The notes below the pieces were generated by a model. That model had not been told where the DNA came from, ran no database searches, and was given only the letters and a program-made list of their open reading frames with translations. From NCBI RefSeq assembly GCF_002243045.1, contig NZ_MBKP01000019.1, positions 59,054 through 123,053 on the forward strand: DNA of 64,000 bases, in the 5' to 3' direction. The stretch comes from Methanolobus psychrotolerans (lineage in GTDB: Archaea; Halobacteriota; Methanosarcinia; Methanosarcinales; Methanosarcinaceae). Positions 32,651 to 42,961 of this stretch are shown here, piece by piece. A program made the position numbers and the translations under genes. How positions within the stretch are numbered: the first letter of the stretch is position 1; every line of letters starts with the position of its first letter.

Positions 32651-33855
32651 AGGTCGTGATCCTTGCAGCCGGTGAAGGCACACGTATGAAGCCGCTGACC
32701 GCCTCTAAGCCAAAAGTGATGCTACCAATAGCGAACAAACCGATGATGGAACATACTATTGACGCTGCAGTAAATGCAGGAGTCAGTGAATTCCTTATTG
32801 TTTCAGGATACCGCGAAGATTCTATAATAAATTACTTTGGAGATGGCAGTGGTCTTGGAATTAGCATTGAGTACGTGCACCAGGAAGAACAGCTTGGGAC
32901 GGCAAACGCCATAGGTTATGCAAAAGAATTTGTAAAAGGACATTTCATCGTCCTCAACGGGGATATGCTTGTAAGCACTGAACATATCAGCCACCTCATA
33001 TCCAGGACCGAGGATGCCATTATCAGTGTGAAGGAAGTGGAAAATCCTTCACAGTTCGGTGTTATTGAAACTGCGGACTATAAGGTCACCAGAATAATCG
33101 AGAAACCACAGAATCCCCCCACAAACCTTGCAAATGCAGGCATATACCTGTTTGACGACATTATTTTCGATTACATTGACAGGACAGGAAAATCTAAAAG
33201 GGGAGAATATGAGATCACAGACTCTCTGCAGATGATGATAGACGATGGCTGCAGCGTAGGTTATGAGATACTTACAAGTGAGTGGATTGATATCGGAAGA
33301 CCCTGGGACATGCTGGACGCAAACAAGATATTGCTTGATAAAATCGATAATACCCGTGAAGGAATCATTGAGCCTTATACGACCCTTAATGGAAACGTAA
33401 AAGTTGGCAGGAATACCATTATCCGAAACGGAGCCTATATAATCGGACCAGTCGTCATCGGCGACAACTGTGATATCGGACCAAACTGCTTTATCAGAGC
33501 TTCAACTGCTATCGGCAACAATGTCCACATTGGCAATGCCGTTGAAGTCAAGAACAGCATTATCATGGATGGCACAAAGATAGGACACCTCAGCTATCTT
33601 GGTGACAGTGTCATAGGCACAGCCTGCAATTTCGGCGCCGGGACAAAGGTCGCTAACCTTCGTCATGACAACAGGAACATAAAGTCAATGGTAAAAGGCG
33701 AACTAGTTGATACGGGACGCAGGAAACTTGGTGTCATCATGGGAGATGATGTCCATACAGGCATCAATACCAGCATCAATATCGGTACTGTAATGGAACC
33801 TGGAAGTTCCACGGCGCCCGGAGAAATTGTGATGTATAAAAGAAAAACTAATTAA
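32647..33855 (+). CDS. Bifunctional sugar-1-P nucleotidylyltransferase/acetyltransferase, GlmU-like (paralog 2)
   Basis: [38 protein letters not shown] plus hexapeptide C-terminus; overlaps glmM end. Confidence 0.9.
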   Translation: MKVVILAAGEGTRMKPLTASKPKVMLPIANKPMMEHTIDAAVNAGVSEFLIVSGYREDSIINYFGDGSGLGISIEYVHQEEQLGTANAIGYAKEFVKGHFIVLNGDMLVSTEHISHLISRTEDAIISVKEVENPSQFGVIETADYKVTRIIEKPQNPPTNLANAGIYLFDDIIFDYIDRTGKSKRGEYEITDSLQMMIDDGCSVGYEILTSEWIDIGRPWDMLDANKILLDKIDNTREGIIEPYTTLNGNVKVGRNTIIRNGAYIIGPVVIGDNCDIGPNCFIRASTAIGNNVHIGNAVEVKNSIIMDGTKIGHLSYLGDSVIGTACNFGAGTKVANLRHDNRNIKSMVKGELVDTGRRKLGVIMGDDVHTGINTSINIGTVMEPGSSTAPGEIVMYKRKTN

Positions 33856-33888
33856 GGCACATTGCTATCTTTACACCGGAGATATCGG

Positions 33889-35229
33889 ATGAACTTTAAT
33901 ATTGAGATGCAAAAACTGAAGGAACTGGCAAGAGAAGCAGCAGATGTCATTGAAAAGCATAAGTATGTCCGTGTCATTTCACATAATGATGCTGACGGTC
34001 TTACATCTGCCGGGATAATTTGCCAGGCACTCCTGAGAAAAGACATCCGTTTTCACACTACCATCGTACCTAGGCTTGACAGGGCCGTAGTTGATATGGT
34101 AAAGACAAGTGCTGCGGATGATGACCTTGTGCTTTTCTGTGATATGGGCAGTGGCCAGTCAGAGATAATATCAGAAATAAAACAGGAAATAGTTGTACTT
34201 GATCACCATGTTCCCGTGGGAGATACACCTGCAAAGGTCCTTGTAAATCCACACCTTGTGGGAATTGACGGGGCAATGCACGTTTCAGGATCAGGAACTA
34301 CATTTTTAGTGGCAATGGAAATGGAACCTGCAAACATAGATCTTGCAGGACTTGCCATTGCAGGTGCGGTGGGCGATAAACAGCTTTTCACTACAATCAA
34401 CAGCTACATACTGGAAGAGGCTGTGAATGCAGGCGTGGTGTCTGTAAAAAAAGGACTGAAAATAGGCGATGGAGAACTTGCCAGATTACTTGAGTACACA
34501 CCTGAACCGTATCTGGATATAACCGGCGACCGGGATAAAATAGATAGTTTTCTGGACATCCTTGGACTGCATGGCAACATTGAAGACCTTGACACTGACA
34601 AGACAAAGAAACTGACATCTGCAATCACACTTAAACTTGCAAAGCATGCAAGTCCGGAAGCCATCGATGCAGCCATTGGTGACGTGTACATCCTGAACAA
34701 GGAGATTGTACACAACGTATATGACCTCGTTGCGATACTGAACACCTGCGGCAAGGCTGAAAAAGGTGGCATGGGTCTGTCGGTCTGTATGAGAAATCCA
34801 ACACATCTTGAAGAAGCAAGGGATATGGCAATGTCCCACCAGATATCCATTGTAGAGAATATCAAAAAAGGCATGGATATGGTAAAGCAGGGAAAGAGCA
34901 TTGGTTACCTGATAGGAGAGGACATGGAATCCACAGGTATGATAGCCAGTACTTTTGTCAGGTATGTTAACCCTGAGATGCCATTTGTTGCGGTTAACCA
35001 GGTAGAGGACCTTGTGAAGGTTTCCGCAAGAGGCACCCGTGCACTTGTGGAGAAGGGACTTGACCTTTCATTTGCACTCCGTGAAGCTGCTAAAATGGTC
35101 GGTGGTGAAGGCGGAGGACATAATGTAGCATCGGGTGCCTCAATTCCGCCGGGAACGGCAGAACAGTTCATCAGCAAGGTCGACGAGATCGTTGCAGAAC
35201 AACTTCCCCGGCAGGAGAAGGCCAAATGA
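33889..35229 (+). CDS. RecJ-like DHH-family phosphoesterase/nuclease
   Basis: ISHNDADGLTSAGI, VLDHHVPVGDTPAKVLVNPHLVG, GGGHNVASGASIPPG (DHH/DHHA1). Confidence 0.9.
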   Translation: MNFNIEMQKLKELAREAADVIEKHKYVRVISHNDADGLTSAGIICQALLRKDIRFHTTIVPRLDRAVVDMVKTSAADDDLVLFCDMGSGQSEIISEIKQEIVVLDHHVPVGDTPAKVLVNPHLVGIDGAMHVSGSGTTFLVAMEMEPANIDLAGLAIAGAVGDKQLFTTINSYILEEAVNAGVVSVKKGLKIGDGELARLLEYTPEPYLDITGDRDKIDSFLDILGLHGNIEDLDTDKTKKLTSAITLKLAKHASPEAIDAAIGDVYILNKEIVHNVYDLVAILNTCGKAEKGGMGLSVCMRNPTHLEEARDMAMSHQISIVENIKKGMDMVKQGKSIGYLIGEDMESTGMIASTFVRYVNPEMPFVAVNQVEDLVKVSARGTRALVEKGLDLSFALREAAKMVGGEGGGHNVASGASIPPGTAEQFISKVDEIVAEQLPRQEKAK

Positions 35230-35459
35230 AGATAAGCACTGTCATCGAATTCAAAGACGAGGGTGCTATGCAGGTAGCTAAGCGGGTCGCAAACTCACTT
35301 GCTCCTGATAACATGACAAACATGCATACTGAGATCAAGAACGAAAGTGTGTGTATTTATATCTATACTGAAAAGATCACGTCACTTATAGCCACCGTTG
35401 ACGATCTTCTGATGAATGCAAAAATCGCGGAAGAGATAGCAGAAGATCTTGAAGAATAA
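35226..35459 (+). CDS. KEOPS subunit Pcc1-like
   Basis: 77 aa; MKISTVIEFKDEGAMQVAKRVANSLAPDN...IYTEKITSLIATVDDLLMNAKIAEEI; 4-nt overlap with DHH gene. Confidence 0.75.
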   Translation: MKISTVIEFKDEGAMQVAKRVANSLAPDNMTNMHTEIKNESVCIYIYTEKITSLIATVDDLLMNAKIAEEIAEDLEE

Positions 35460-35515
35460 AGCTTGCTTTCAAAAAGCACTTTACTAAATTCTCACTTTTA
35501 TTTATGTAGTTAGCC

Positions 35516-36088
35516 TTATTCCCACAAATGCCTGTTGCTATCGATAAGAGCATTCTGCTCCTCGATTCTTGAACGCTGGTATATGAGTGCCGCCGGATGA
35601 TAGATTTTCAGGAGGGTAGATTTTCCGTCGACAATTCGGGGAACGCCCCATTCGAGTTTCTCAGCATCACAAAAGGCTTTTTCCGCAGTGTTCCCCAGCA
35701 GGATGATTACCTTAGGAGCAAGGAGTTCGATCTGGGCCTGAAGGAATGGCTTGCAGGCGTTTATTTCGTTTTTAAGGGGACTGCGATTATTAGGAGGGCG
35801 GCACTTTATGGTGTTTATTACCGCATAGTCATTTTCAGAAAGACCCATGTAAGCAACCATGACATCAAGGTTTTTTCCGGCCCTTCCGCAGAAAGGAATA
35901 CCAGTCTCATCCTCATTCTTGCCGGGAGCCTCCCCTACAAATACAACCTTCGGACTGCGGGAGCCTTTGCTGATGACCTTATTTGTGACGGTTTCATGGA
36001 GCTTGCAGTCAGTGCATTCCATTATCTCTTTTTCTATACCTTCGAATCCCTGCTTTACAAGTTCATTCACTGACCTTACAGTTGCCAT
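35516..36088 (-). CDS. Type-4 (Fe-S) uracil-DNA glycosylase
   Basis: VVFVGEAPGKNEDETGIPFCGRAGKNLD, INTIKCRPPNNRSPLKNEINACKPFLQ. Confidence 0.93.
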   Translation of the reverse strand: MATVRSVNELVKQGFEGIEKEIMECTDCKLHETVTNKVISKGSRSPKVVFVGEAPGKNEDETGIPFCGRAGKNLDVMVAYMGLSENDYAVINTIKCRPPNNRSPLKNEINACKPFLQAQIELLAPKVIILLGNTAEKAFCDAEKLEWGVPRIVDGKSTLLKIYHPAALIYQRSRIEEQNALIDSNRHLWE

Positions 36089-36128
36089 ATGAAAACACTC
36101 CTTTACCACAATTTACAGATCAATAATA

Positions 36129-37058
36129 TCAAGCCTGTTTTTGTTTTTCCGCCTGAAGAGCTTCCATGAAACGTATCTGCTCTGAGATGAAAGTATTATA
36201 AGGCGCGTCGATACCCAGTTCCTTTGCCCTTACGGCAATGGCACCATTGAGGAAATCAATCTCAGTCTTCCTGCCTGATGAGATGTCCTGGAACATTGAA
36301 GAATGGTGTTCTGCTGTGTTCGGGAGCTGGAAGTCATGCAGGTAATAAAGATACTCTTCCGCAGTTTTCCAGGGAAGAGCAACACTTTCGGCTTCTGCGA
36401 CCATGAAAGCCTCTTTTACCAGATTGATAATAATATTCCACGCATGGGTATTTTCCAGTTTCCCGTAGGGGACACCCATTACAGCGCCAAGGGGATTGAG
36501 AGCTGAATTGTATAATACTTTTGACCAGACGGAACTCATAATATTTTCCGTCGCAGTGACCTGTATGCCTGCACTCTTTACAAGTTCCACCAGTTGAAGC
36601 ACCCCTTCATCAAGACCTGAGGGGAACCTGCCAAGATTCATAGGACCTGTTTCTACGGAAACGTGTACCTGTGCATCGCCTGCCCATTCAAATCCGGTGA
36701 TGATGGTGCCGCCAATTACCTTATCAGTATATCTGGCAATTATCTCCTCGTTGCCCAGGCCGTTCTGCATACTGACAATCTCCCGACCTCTTACAACATT
36801 GGAGAATTGTTCACATATAGATTCAGTTGCAGTTGACTTGGAACTGATGATAATGTAATCGTAATCGTCTTCCGGCACATATTCCGAGCAGCTGAAATTA
36901 CTGGTTGATTCACCCCAAAGACCGGTCATCTTAAAACCAGCATCTTTTATCCTGTCAGCATGCCTCTTACGACAGACCGCGTGCACATCACAAACGGAAG
37001 AGAGTTTTGCAGCAAGAGTAAGACCCACTGCCCCTGCACCTAATATCAGGACTTTCAT
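36129..37058 (-). CDS. Ketopantoate reductase-like (2-dehydropantoate 2-reductase)
   Basis: MKVLILGAGAVGLTLAAKLS Rossmann; VSMQNGLGNEEII; SVWSKVLYNSALNPLGAV. Confidence 0.9.
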   Translation of the reverse strand: MKVLILGAGAVGLTLAAKLSSVCDVHAVCRKRHADRIKDAGFKMTGLWGESTSNFSCSEYVPEDDYDYIIISSKSTATESICEQFSNVVRGREIVSMQNGLGNEEIIARYTDKVIGGTIITGFEWAGDAQVHVSVETGPMNLGRFPSGLDEGVLQLVELVKSAGIQVTATENIMSSVWSKVLYNSALNPLGAVMGVPYGKLENTHAWNIIINLVKEAFMVAEAESVALPWKTAEEYLYYLHDFQLPNTAEHHSSMFQDISSGRKTEIDFLNGAIAVRAKELGIDAPYNTFISEQIRFMEALQAEKQKQA

Positions 37059-37262
37059 AAAGCACCTCTTTTTCTGGCTTAGATGTTTTTTTCCGTTAAA
37101 AGAATAACTCTTGGAGGACATCCAATAAAGAGAAGCTCTTAATTAGCAAAAGATACATCATGCATAACATAACCAGACACATAAAAGTATTATATAGAAA
37201 TACGTAGAAATCATAGATTTCTGCTTTACTTATCCCTATCATCAAAGAGGAATGGAATCACA

Positions 37263-38834
37263 ATGGAGTCAAAGAAAAGAGATGAATGCTGCCCGGCAGA
37301 TAAACCGGAAAATGCCGGAAATCCGATCAATTTCAAATTCAGGCTGGAGTGTTCACTGAAAACAAGTGCAGATGCAACAATTGCTGCAGATATTGTTGGC
37401 GCATATATTGATGAGGCTAATCAGACCATTCTGACCAAAGGAGCACCTGAAGGGCAGGGAGCAAAGGTAACAGCATGGAATGTTGAAGGAGACAGGATAA
37501 ATCTTACCTTTGAATCCGGCAGGCATGTACGTGTCCATGATGCGCTGCTCCGTATGAGGAAGCCCCTTGCAGCCAAGCTCGGGAAAGATTATAAAATAGG
37601 TGTACGTGGAATTGAGGTAAGATCATACACCATAGAAGTACCAGCTGAAAAAGAACTTCCAAAAATGAAGATCCCTTATGTCGCAGAGATGACATATGAA
37701 AACGGGAACATCAGACTTGTGCTTGATGTTGATGAGGCTGCAATGTCAAACCGCGTGCCTGACAGGATACTTTCCCTTATGGAAGATAAGCTGGAACAGC
37801 AGACATATGGTGGGAAGACCGAGCACTGGAATGTACTCTGGCAAAGCGAGAAAAAGGAACATACGTTTTCAGACGACCCTACGAAAGCCATGGTGGAAGC
37901 GGGCTGGATCAAGAGAGGCGCCAGCAGAGGACAGTGGATACATGGCCCTCAGTCAACCAAGATGTTCAGGACCTTTGAGAAAATAGTGCTTGATGAATTG
38001 CTTGAACCTTTGGGATACAGAGAAATGATCTTCCCGAAACTTGTGCCCTGGGAAGTCTGGCAGAAATCAGGACATGCAAAGGGTGTTTATCCAGAGATCT
38101 ATTACGTATGCCCTCCAAAGACCAGGGACCCGGAGTTCTGGGAAGAGGTAATTGACCACTACAAGGTAACCCTCGAAGTCCCTACATCACTTATCAAAGA
38201 GAAGATAGGCGACCCCATTGGTGGAATGTGTTATGCACAGTGTCCTCCTTTCTGGACATACCTGCAGGGTGAAACGGTACCTACTGACGAATTCCCGATA
38301 AAGGTATTCGATAGGTCAGGAACTTCACACAGGTATGAGAGTGGTGGTATCCACGGCATGGAGCGTGTTGATGAGTTCCACAGGATAGAGATAGTTTGGG
38401 TCGGAACCAAAGACCAGGTTATCAAAGTCGCTAACGAGTTGCACGACAGGTACATGCACATCTTCAATGAGATACTTGAACTGGAATGGAGAAAAGCATG
38501 GGTCACACCCTGGTTCATGGCACAGGAAGGACTCACAGGAGTTGCCGAGCAGACCGAAGCCGGTACAACTGACTATGAAGCAGTCCTGCCTTACCGTGGC
38601 GAAGGTGCAGAATGGTTGGAATTCCAGAACGTCAGTGTGAACGGCAACAAGTACCCATCCGGATTCAACGTTAAATGCCAGTCCGGAGAAGAACTCTGGT
38701 CCGGATGTTCCGGTGTCGGACTTGAAAGATGGGCTTCAGCATTCTTTGCACAGAAGGGACTGGACCCTGCAAACTGGCCTGAGGAATTCAGGAAAAGAGT
38801 AGGAGAAGTACCAAGAGGGATCAGGTTCCTCTGA
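37263..38834 (+). CDS. serS: Atypical methanogen-type seryl-tRNA synthetase (SerRS type 2)
   Basis: 523 aa; distinctive N-terminal domain, [41 protein letters not shown]..., [39 protein letters not shown]. Confidence 0.9.
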   Translation: MESKKRDECCPADKPENAGNPINFKFRLECSLKTSADATIAADIVGAYIDEANQTILTKGAPEGQGAKVTAWNVEGDRINLTFESGRHVRVHDALLRMRKPLAAKLGKDYKIGVRGIEVRSYTIEVPAEKELPKMKIPYVAEMTYENGNIRLVLDVDEAAMSNRVPDRILSLMEDKLEQQTYGGKTEHWNVLWQSEKKEHTFSDDPTKAMVEAGWIKRGASRGQWIHGPQSTKMFRTFEKIVLDELLEPLGYREMIFPKLVPWEVWQKSGHAKGVYPEIYYVCPPKTRDPEFWEEVIDHYKVTLEVPTSLIKEKIGDPIGGMCYAQCPPFWTYLQGETVPTDEFPIKVFDRSGTSHRYESGGIHGMERVDEFHRIEIVWVGTKDQVIKVANELHDRYMHIFNEILELEWRKAWVTPWFMAQEGLTGVAEQTEAGTTDYEAVLPYRGEGAEWLEFQNVSVNGNKYPSGFNVKCQSGEELWSGCSGVGLERWASAFFAQKGLDPANWPEEFRKRVGEVPRGIRFL

Positions 38835-38866
38835 ACCCACTTTCAATATCATCTTAAAGTATTAAC

Positions 38867-38901
38867 AAGGAATCCTGCAAGTATCATAGGTTGGATTCCT
38901 T
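38867..38901 (+). terminator. Hairpin after serS
   Basis: AAGGAATCC ... GGATTCCTT, 9-bp perfect stem. Confidence 0.45.
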
Positions 38902-39304
38902 AATCTATTTCGATTACAACTTTCTCTTTCACACTACCTCTCGCTGGTACTACAGTGCTTTTCCTGCTTAATCAAATGGAAATTCCCTTTCAATGTTTGC
39001 TTTGATGGATTCCCTTCAAAGAGTTCCGCTGACTTATTCTGATTCTCACTGGATTATTGTACTTGTCCCACAGCATTTACCTGGTACTTGTCTATTACGC
39101 TTTGTCCAGATTCAAGCATTGACACAATTATGCCCCTTTCTTCAATACCTGGAACAATCCCATTTACGTATTTCCTCCTATAGTTTGATTCATTATATAA
39201 CATACATAAAAAGTTACTTTCAAATATATTTATTATATGAAATATATATATCGGCATCTATAAATATTAGTTGAGAAAAACTGCGATTTATTTATGAACT
39301 TAAC

Positions 39305-39329
39305 ACTTAAACTTAAACTTAAACTTAAA
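39305..39329. repeat. Short tandem repeat (ACTTAA)x4 upstream of the VWA gene
   Basis: Read directly: acttaaacttaaacttaaacttaaa. Confidence 0.95.
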
Positions 39330-39392
39330 TCATTTATGTTACAGGAATAAGTTCATAGGTGGTACTTAATAGAGAAGTGGAGTAATATAGAA

Positions 39393-40556
39393 ATGATCAA
39401 TAAAAAATTATACAAGTTATTGATAGTAATACTATTGGTAGCCATAGTTACTATCTCGATGGGGGGGACGGTAAATGCGAATAGTATTGTTGCACCTCCT
39501 ACAGTTACAAAGACTGCATCACCAACAAATATCAATATTGCTGGTAGTGGCACAAATGAATATACTACAGTAGCCATAACGGTAACTGGGGCAGGCAGCA
39601 GTACTACGGCAGCTGTGCCTGTAGATATTGTGTTTGCAATAGACAGTTCTGGAAGTATGGCCGGTACGAAAATAGCTGCTGCAAAATCTGCTGCAAAAGA
39701 TTTCGTAGGAAGGCTGGACGCGAAGGATCAGGCAGGTGTTGTCAGCTGGGCTTCCTCCGTAAGATCTACGACGGCTTTAACCAGCGATTTCTCCTCTGTA
39801 AATACTTCCATAGGCACTATGTATGCAAGTGGAGGTACAAATCTTGATCGTGGCCTGACTGGAGCAATAAATGTCTTAAATGCAAATACGAGAACTGGTC
39901 CGTCGGCAGAAGTAATTCTCTTTCTGAGCGATGGAGATGGGACTTATACTCCAAGCACTGCAGTGAATGCTGCTGCCGCAGGGTACACGATTTATAGCAT
40001 AGGTCTTGGTAACCCGGGTGCTGGTGCTGAAGGCAAATTAAAGGATATGGCTAATAAAACAGGAGGGAAGTATTTCTCATCACCAACTTCAGATAACCTT
40101 GATGCTATCTATCAGGAGATCTATTCTGAAGTGGCCACTTCTACAATTCCTCATTACGTGGATGTCATTGAAGTAACCCAGGATTACATAGTTGAAGAAA
40201 GCTCATTTTCCATTACTCCGGATAGCATAACTACAGATGCTAGTGGAAATACAGTGATAACATGGACCAATATAGGTATGGGTGATTCTAACCCTGACAT
40301 GTCTAATGATGAAACTGTTGTCCTGTCTTTTGAAGCAAAGTGTTCTCAGAGTGGAAGTAACTTGCCCGTTGATGTTCTTGGAGATGCAAAAGTGTGCTAC
40401 AAGGACAGTGAAGGGAATGCTGCAGGATGTGTGGATATCCCTCAGGCTTACATAAATGTTGGGACAACGAATGAAGAAATTCCAGAGTTTCCTACCATAG
40501 CAATCCCTATGGTTGCAATAATTGGACTGGCATTTGTCTTCAGTAGGAGAGAATAA
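39393..40556 (+). CDS. Secreted VWA-domain protein with PEF-CTERM sorting signal
   Basis: Signal peptide; DIVFAIDSSGSMAGTKIAAAKSAAKDF (MIDAS); C-terminal IPEFPTIAIPMVAIIGLAFVFSRRE. Confidence 0.93.
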   Translation: MINKKLYKLLIVILLVAIVTISMGGTVNANSIVAPPTVTKTASPTNINIAGSGTNEYTTVAITVTGAGSSTTAAVPVDIVFAIDSSGSMAGTKIAAAKSAAKDFVGRLDAKDQAGVVSWASSVRSTTALTSDFSSVNTSIGTMYASGGTNLDRGLTGAINVLNANTRTGPSAEVILFLSDGDGTYTPSTAVNAAAAGYTIYSIGLGNPGAGAEGKLKDMANKTGGKYFSSPTSDNLDAIYQEIYSEVATSTIPHYVDVIEVTQDYIVEESSFSITPDSITTDASGNTVITWTNIGMGDSNPDMSNDETVVLSFEAKCSQSGSNLPVDVLGDAKVCYKDSEGNAAGCVDIPQAYINVGTTNEEIPEFPTIAIPMVAIIGLAFVFSRRE

Positions 40557-40870
40557 TTCATTATCCTCTCTTTTTTACTGGAAAATTTAAAGTCCATTAC
40601 TCCTACAATTTCTACTATACATCAATAATCCTCATTGAAGTATTTTTTTCAACAAAAACAATATCAATAACTGATTTTACCTTTCTTTATAGAATATTTG
40701 CAACTATATATAATGGTGTGAGTTTCCTGATACAGCTTGCTGTATCAACACTTTAAGTAAATATTAGACATGCCATTAAATCACAAATTTAAAAGATTTC
40801 CAGATTTCTAACCTGAAACAAATACAATCATCCTTTGCTTATTCTGTTGCACGTAATACTTAGAGTATTT

Positions 40871-41080
40871 CTCCATTTGTAACTATTCAGCCTATCACAA
40901 TCTGCCTATTGATACTAATTTCATCGAAACGGAGATGTTTGCTCATTAACAGCCTAATAATCAAAAAAGCAATCAATAGCAACAATCAAAATAAATAGTC
41001 ATAATAAAATTTACGTCTCAAATTTGTGTTAAGATTGCGATTGATAGTGTTGTTATCAGGCTGAATAGCTACCTCCATTT
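40871..41080. mobile_element. MITE-like element with IS66-type ends (element 40879-41072; TSD CTCCATTT on both sides)
   Basis: Left GTAACTATTCAGCCT, right AGGCTGAATAGCTAC (14/15 inverted match); perfect 8-bp direct repeats CTCCATTT at 40871-40878 and 41073-41080; no internal transposase. Confidence 0.85.
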
Positions 41081-41207
41081 TAAAATAAGACATCAAAGTA
41101 AAGTGAGAAGTATGTGTTTGACAGAGACAATGGTCAATATATTTAGACAGATCGTGCATAATTATATGATGAATAAACTCCTCATTCTGTACATCCAGTT
41201 GTCAGTC

Positions 41208-41882
41208 CTAAATTCCCATCTTTGTATTCTTGATAATATCGATAAAATCCTGCGTTTCCTTTTTTACATCTTCACTACATAAAACTGCTGATATTGCAAC
41301 CAAGCTGTCAGCACCATCCTTGATAACACTTTTACAATTCTGTTTATTAATACCGCCAATTGCAACAACGGGGATAGATATAGCATCCTTCACAACCCTT
41401 ATGCTTTCTGGACCAATCCCATTACCTGCATCATTTTTGGTAGTTGTGTCAAAGATCGGACTCAGGCCAACATAATCAGCACCGCTTTTTTCGGCCTCCT
41501 GGGCTTCCTCAACATTGTGGACTGTGAGACCGATTATCTTATCTTTACCCAGTAAAGCTCTGGCAGTAGCTATGGGCATATCATCCTGGCCTATATGGAC
41601 TCCATCGGCATCAACTGCCATGGCAACGTCAACCCTGTCATTCACAAGGAATATTGCTTTGCTGCCACACAGATTTTTTATCTGTACGGCTTCAAAGATC
41701 ATATCTTTTGTACTTCTTGACTTTTCTCTGTACTGGACTATCCTGCAACCAGCAGCAACTGCATCCTCTACATCTGACAGCGTTCCTTTTTTAGACAGGC
41801 TTGAATCGGTCACCAGATAAAAGTCTATAAGCTCTAGCAAAGATCTTTTTTGGTTCATGGTGAACTCAGTAATCTTCGACAT
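41208..41882 (-). CDS. thiE: Thiamine-phosphate synthase
   Basis: [45 protein letters not shown]. Confidence 0.95.
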   Translation of the reverse strand: MSKITEFTMNQKRSLLELIDFYLVTDSSLSKKGTLSDVEDAVAAGCRIVQYREKSRSTKDMIFEAVQIKNLCGSKAIFLVNDRVDVAMAVDADGVHIGQDDMPIATARALLGKDKIIGLTVHNVEEAQEAEKSGADYVGLSPIFDTTTKNDAGNGIGPESIRVVKDAISIPVVAIGGINKQNCKSVIKDGADSLVAISAVLCSEDVKKETQDFIDIIKNTKMGI

Positions 41883-42651
41883 CCATCATGGATTGCGCTT
41901 TTTCATCTGAAAGGTTGAATACCTCATCATATAGATACATCTTGAAAGTTCCCGGACCCGCAGATTTTTCGGCTGCAAGTTCCCCGGCAATTCCAAAATA
42001 GCATAGCGCATCCTTTGCTGCATCGCAGTAATCTGCATTGACTGCGGCGAAGGAACCGATGACCGATGCAGCCATGCATCCCGTCCCTACAATGGAACCC
42101 ATTAGCTCATGACCGTTTCTCACAACAAAGGTTCTTTTACCATCACTGATGATGTCCTCTTTACCTGTCATCACAATAACACATGATCTTGAACTTGCAA
42201 ATTCTTTTGCAACCTGCTTTGGATCAGCATCGATAGCTGTTGATTCGACTCCCCTGGTCTGGGCATTCTCACCTGCCAGTTTTGCTATCTCGGAATAGTT
42301 ACCTTTGATTATGTCGATCTGAACAGAGTCAAGTATCTTTGCTGCCATATCATCACGGAACTTCGTGGCACCGACACCTACGGCATCAAGCACTACAGGA
42401 ATCTTCTTTTCATTTGCAGCTGTCGCTGAGAGTATCATAGCATCAATCAATTCGATTGTAAGGGTACCAATATTAAGTACAAATGCAGAAGATATGCCAG
42501 TCATTTCTGTACATTCTTCGGGGGCATGCGCCATTACAGGAAGAGCACCCAATGCCCTTGTCATGTTCGCACAGTCATAAATAGTCACCCAGTTAGTAAT
42601 GTGGTGTACCAGTGGTTTTGTTTCCCTTATTTTGTTCAGTGAATAATTCAT
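41866..42651 (-). CDS. thiM: Hydroxyethylthiazole kinase
   Basis: [63 protein letters not shown]; overlaps thiE. Confidence 0.95.
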   Translation of the reverse strand: MNYSLNKIRETKPLVHHITNWVTIYDCANMTRALGALPVMAHAPEECTEMTGISSAFVLNIGTLTIELIDAMILSATAANEKKIPVVLDAVGVGATKFRDDMAAKILDSVQIDIIKGNYSEIAKLAGENAQTRGVESTAIDADPKQVAKEFASSRSCVIVMTGKEDIISDGKRTFVVRNGHELMGSIVGTGCMAASVIGSFAAVNADYCDAAKDALCYFGIAGELAAEKSAGPGTFKMYLYDEVFNLSDEKAQSMMDVEDY

Positions 42652-42724
42652 ATATGATGGACTCCTGTTAGACTCATATATCACAAGAGACTGTTTTACA
42701 AATATGTAAATAACAGGTTTGTTA

Positions 42725-42779
42725 TTGTGAATGTCTTAGAGAGAGTATTTATTAATAAAATACTTTTTGTCATTCACAA
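42725..42779. promoter_or_regulatory. Nested inverted repeat between thiM and rps3ae
   Basis: TTGTGAATG (42725-42733)/CATTCACAA (42771-42779) outer arms; AGTATTT/AAATACT inner arms 42744-42764. Confidence 0.6.
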
Positions 42780-42961
42780 GCGTTCAATTGCCGGCCCAAA
42801 ATCCTTAACCGATCTCTTTATATAGAGATATGCATAGTATAGAACGCCAAATTATCAGTGCATACCTTATTTCAGAATCATATTATGACAGCTTGTTGAA
42901 CAATTACATTATAGTATTAGAATTACATCTATTATCAATCATATTTATTCGGAGGAATTAC

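Noticed and set aside
38993-39274. Small ORFs on both strands in the spacer after serS
   Set aside because: No SD, no recognisable motif on either strand; fragments such as RRKYVNGIVPGIEERGIIVSMLESGQSVIDKYQ could be a relic, but I could not assign them.
42652-42960. TPP riboswitch upstream of thiM
   Set aside because: No CUGAGA/ACCUGA-type core seen on the thiM strand; only a nested inverted repeat, reported separately.
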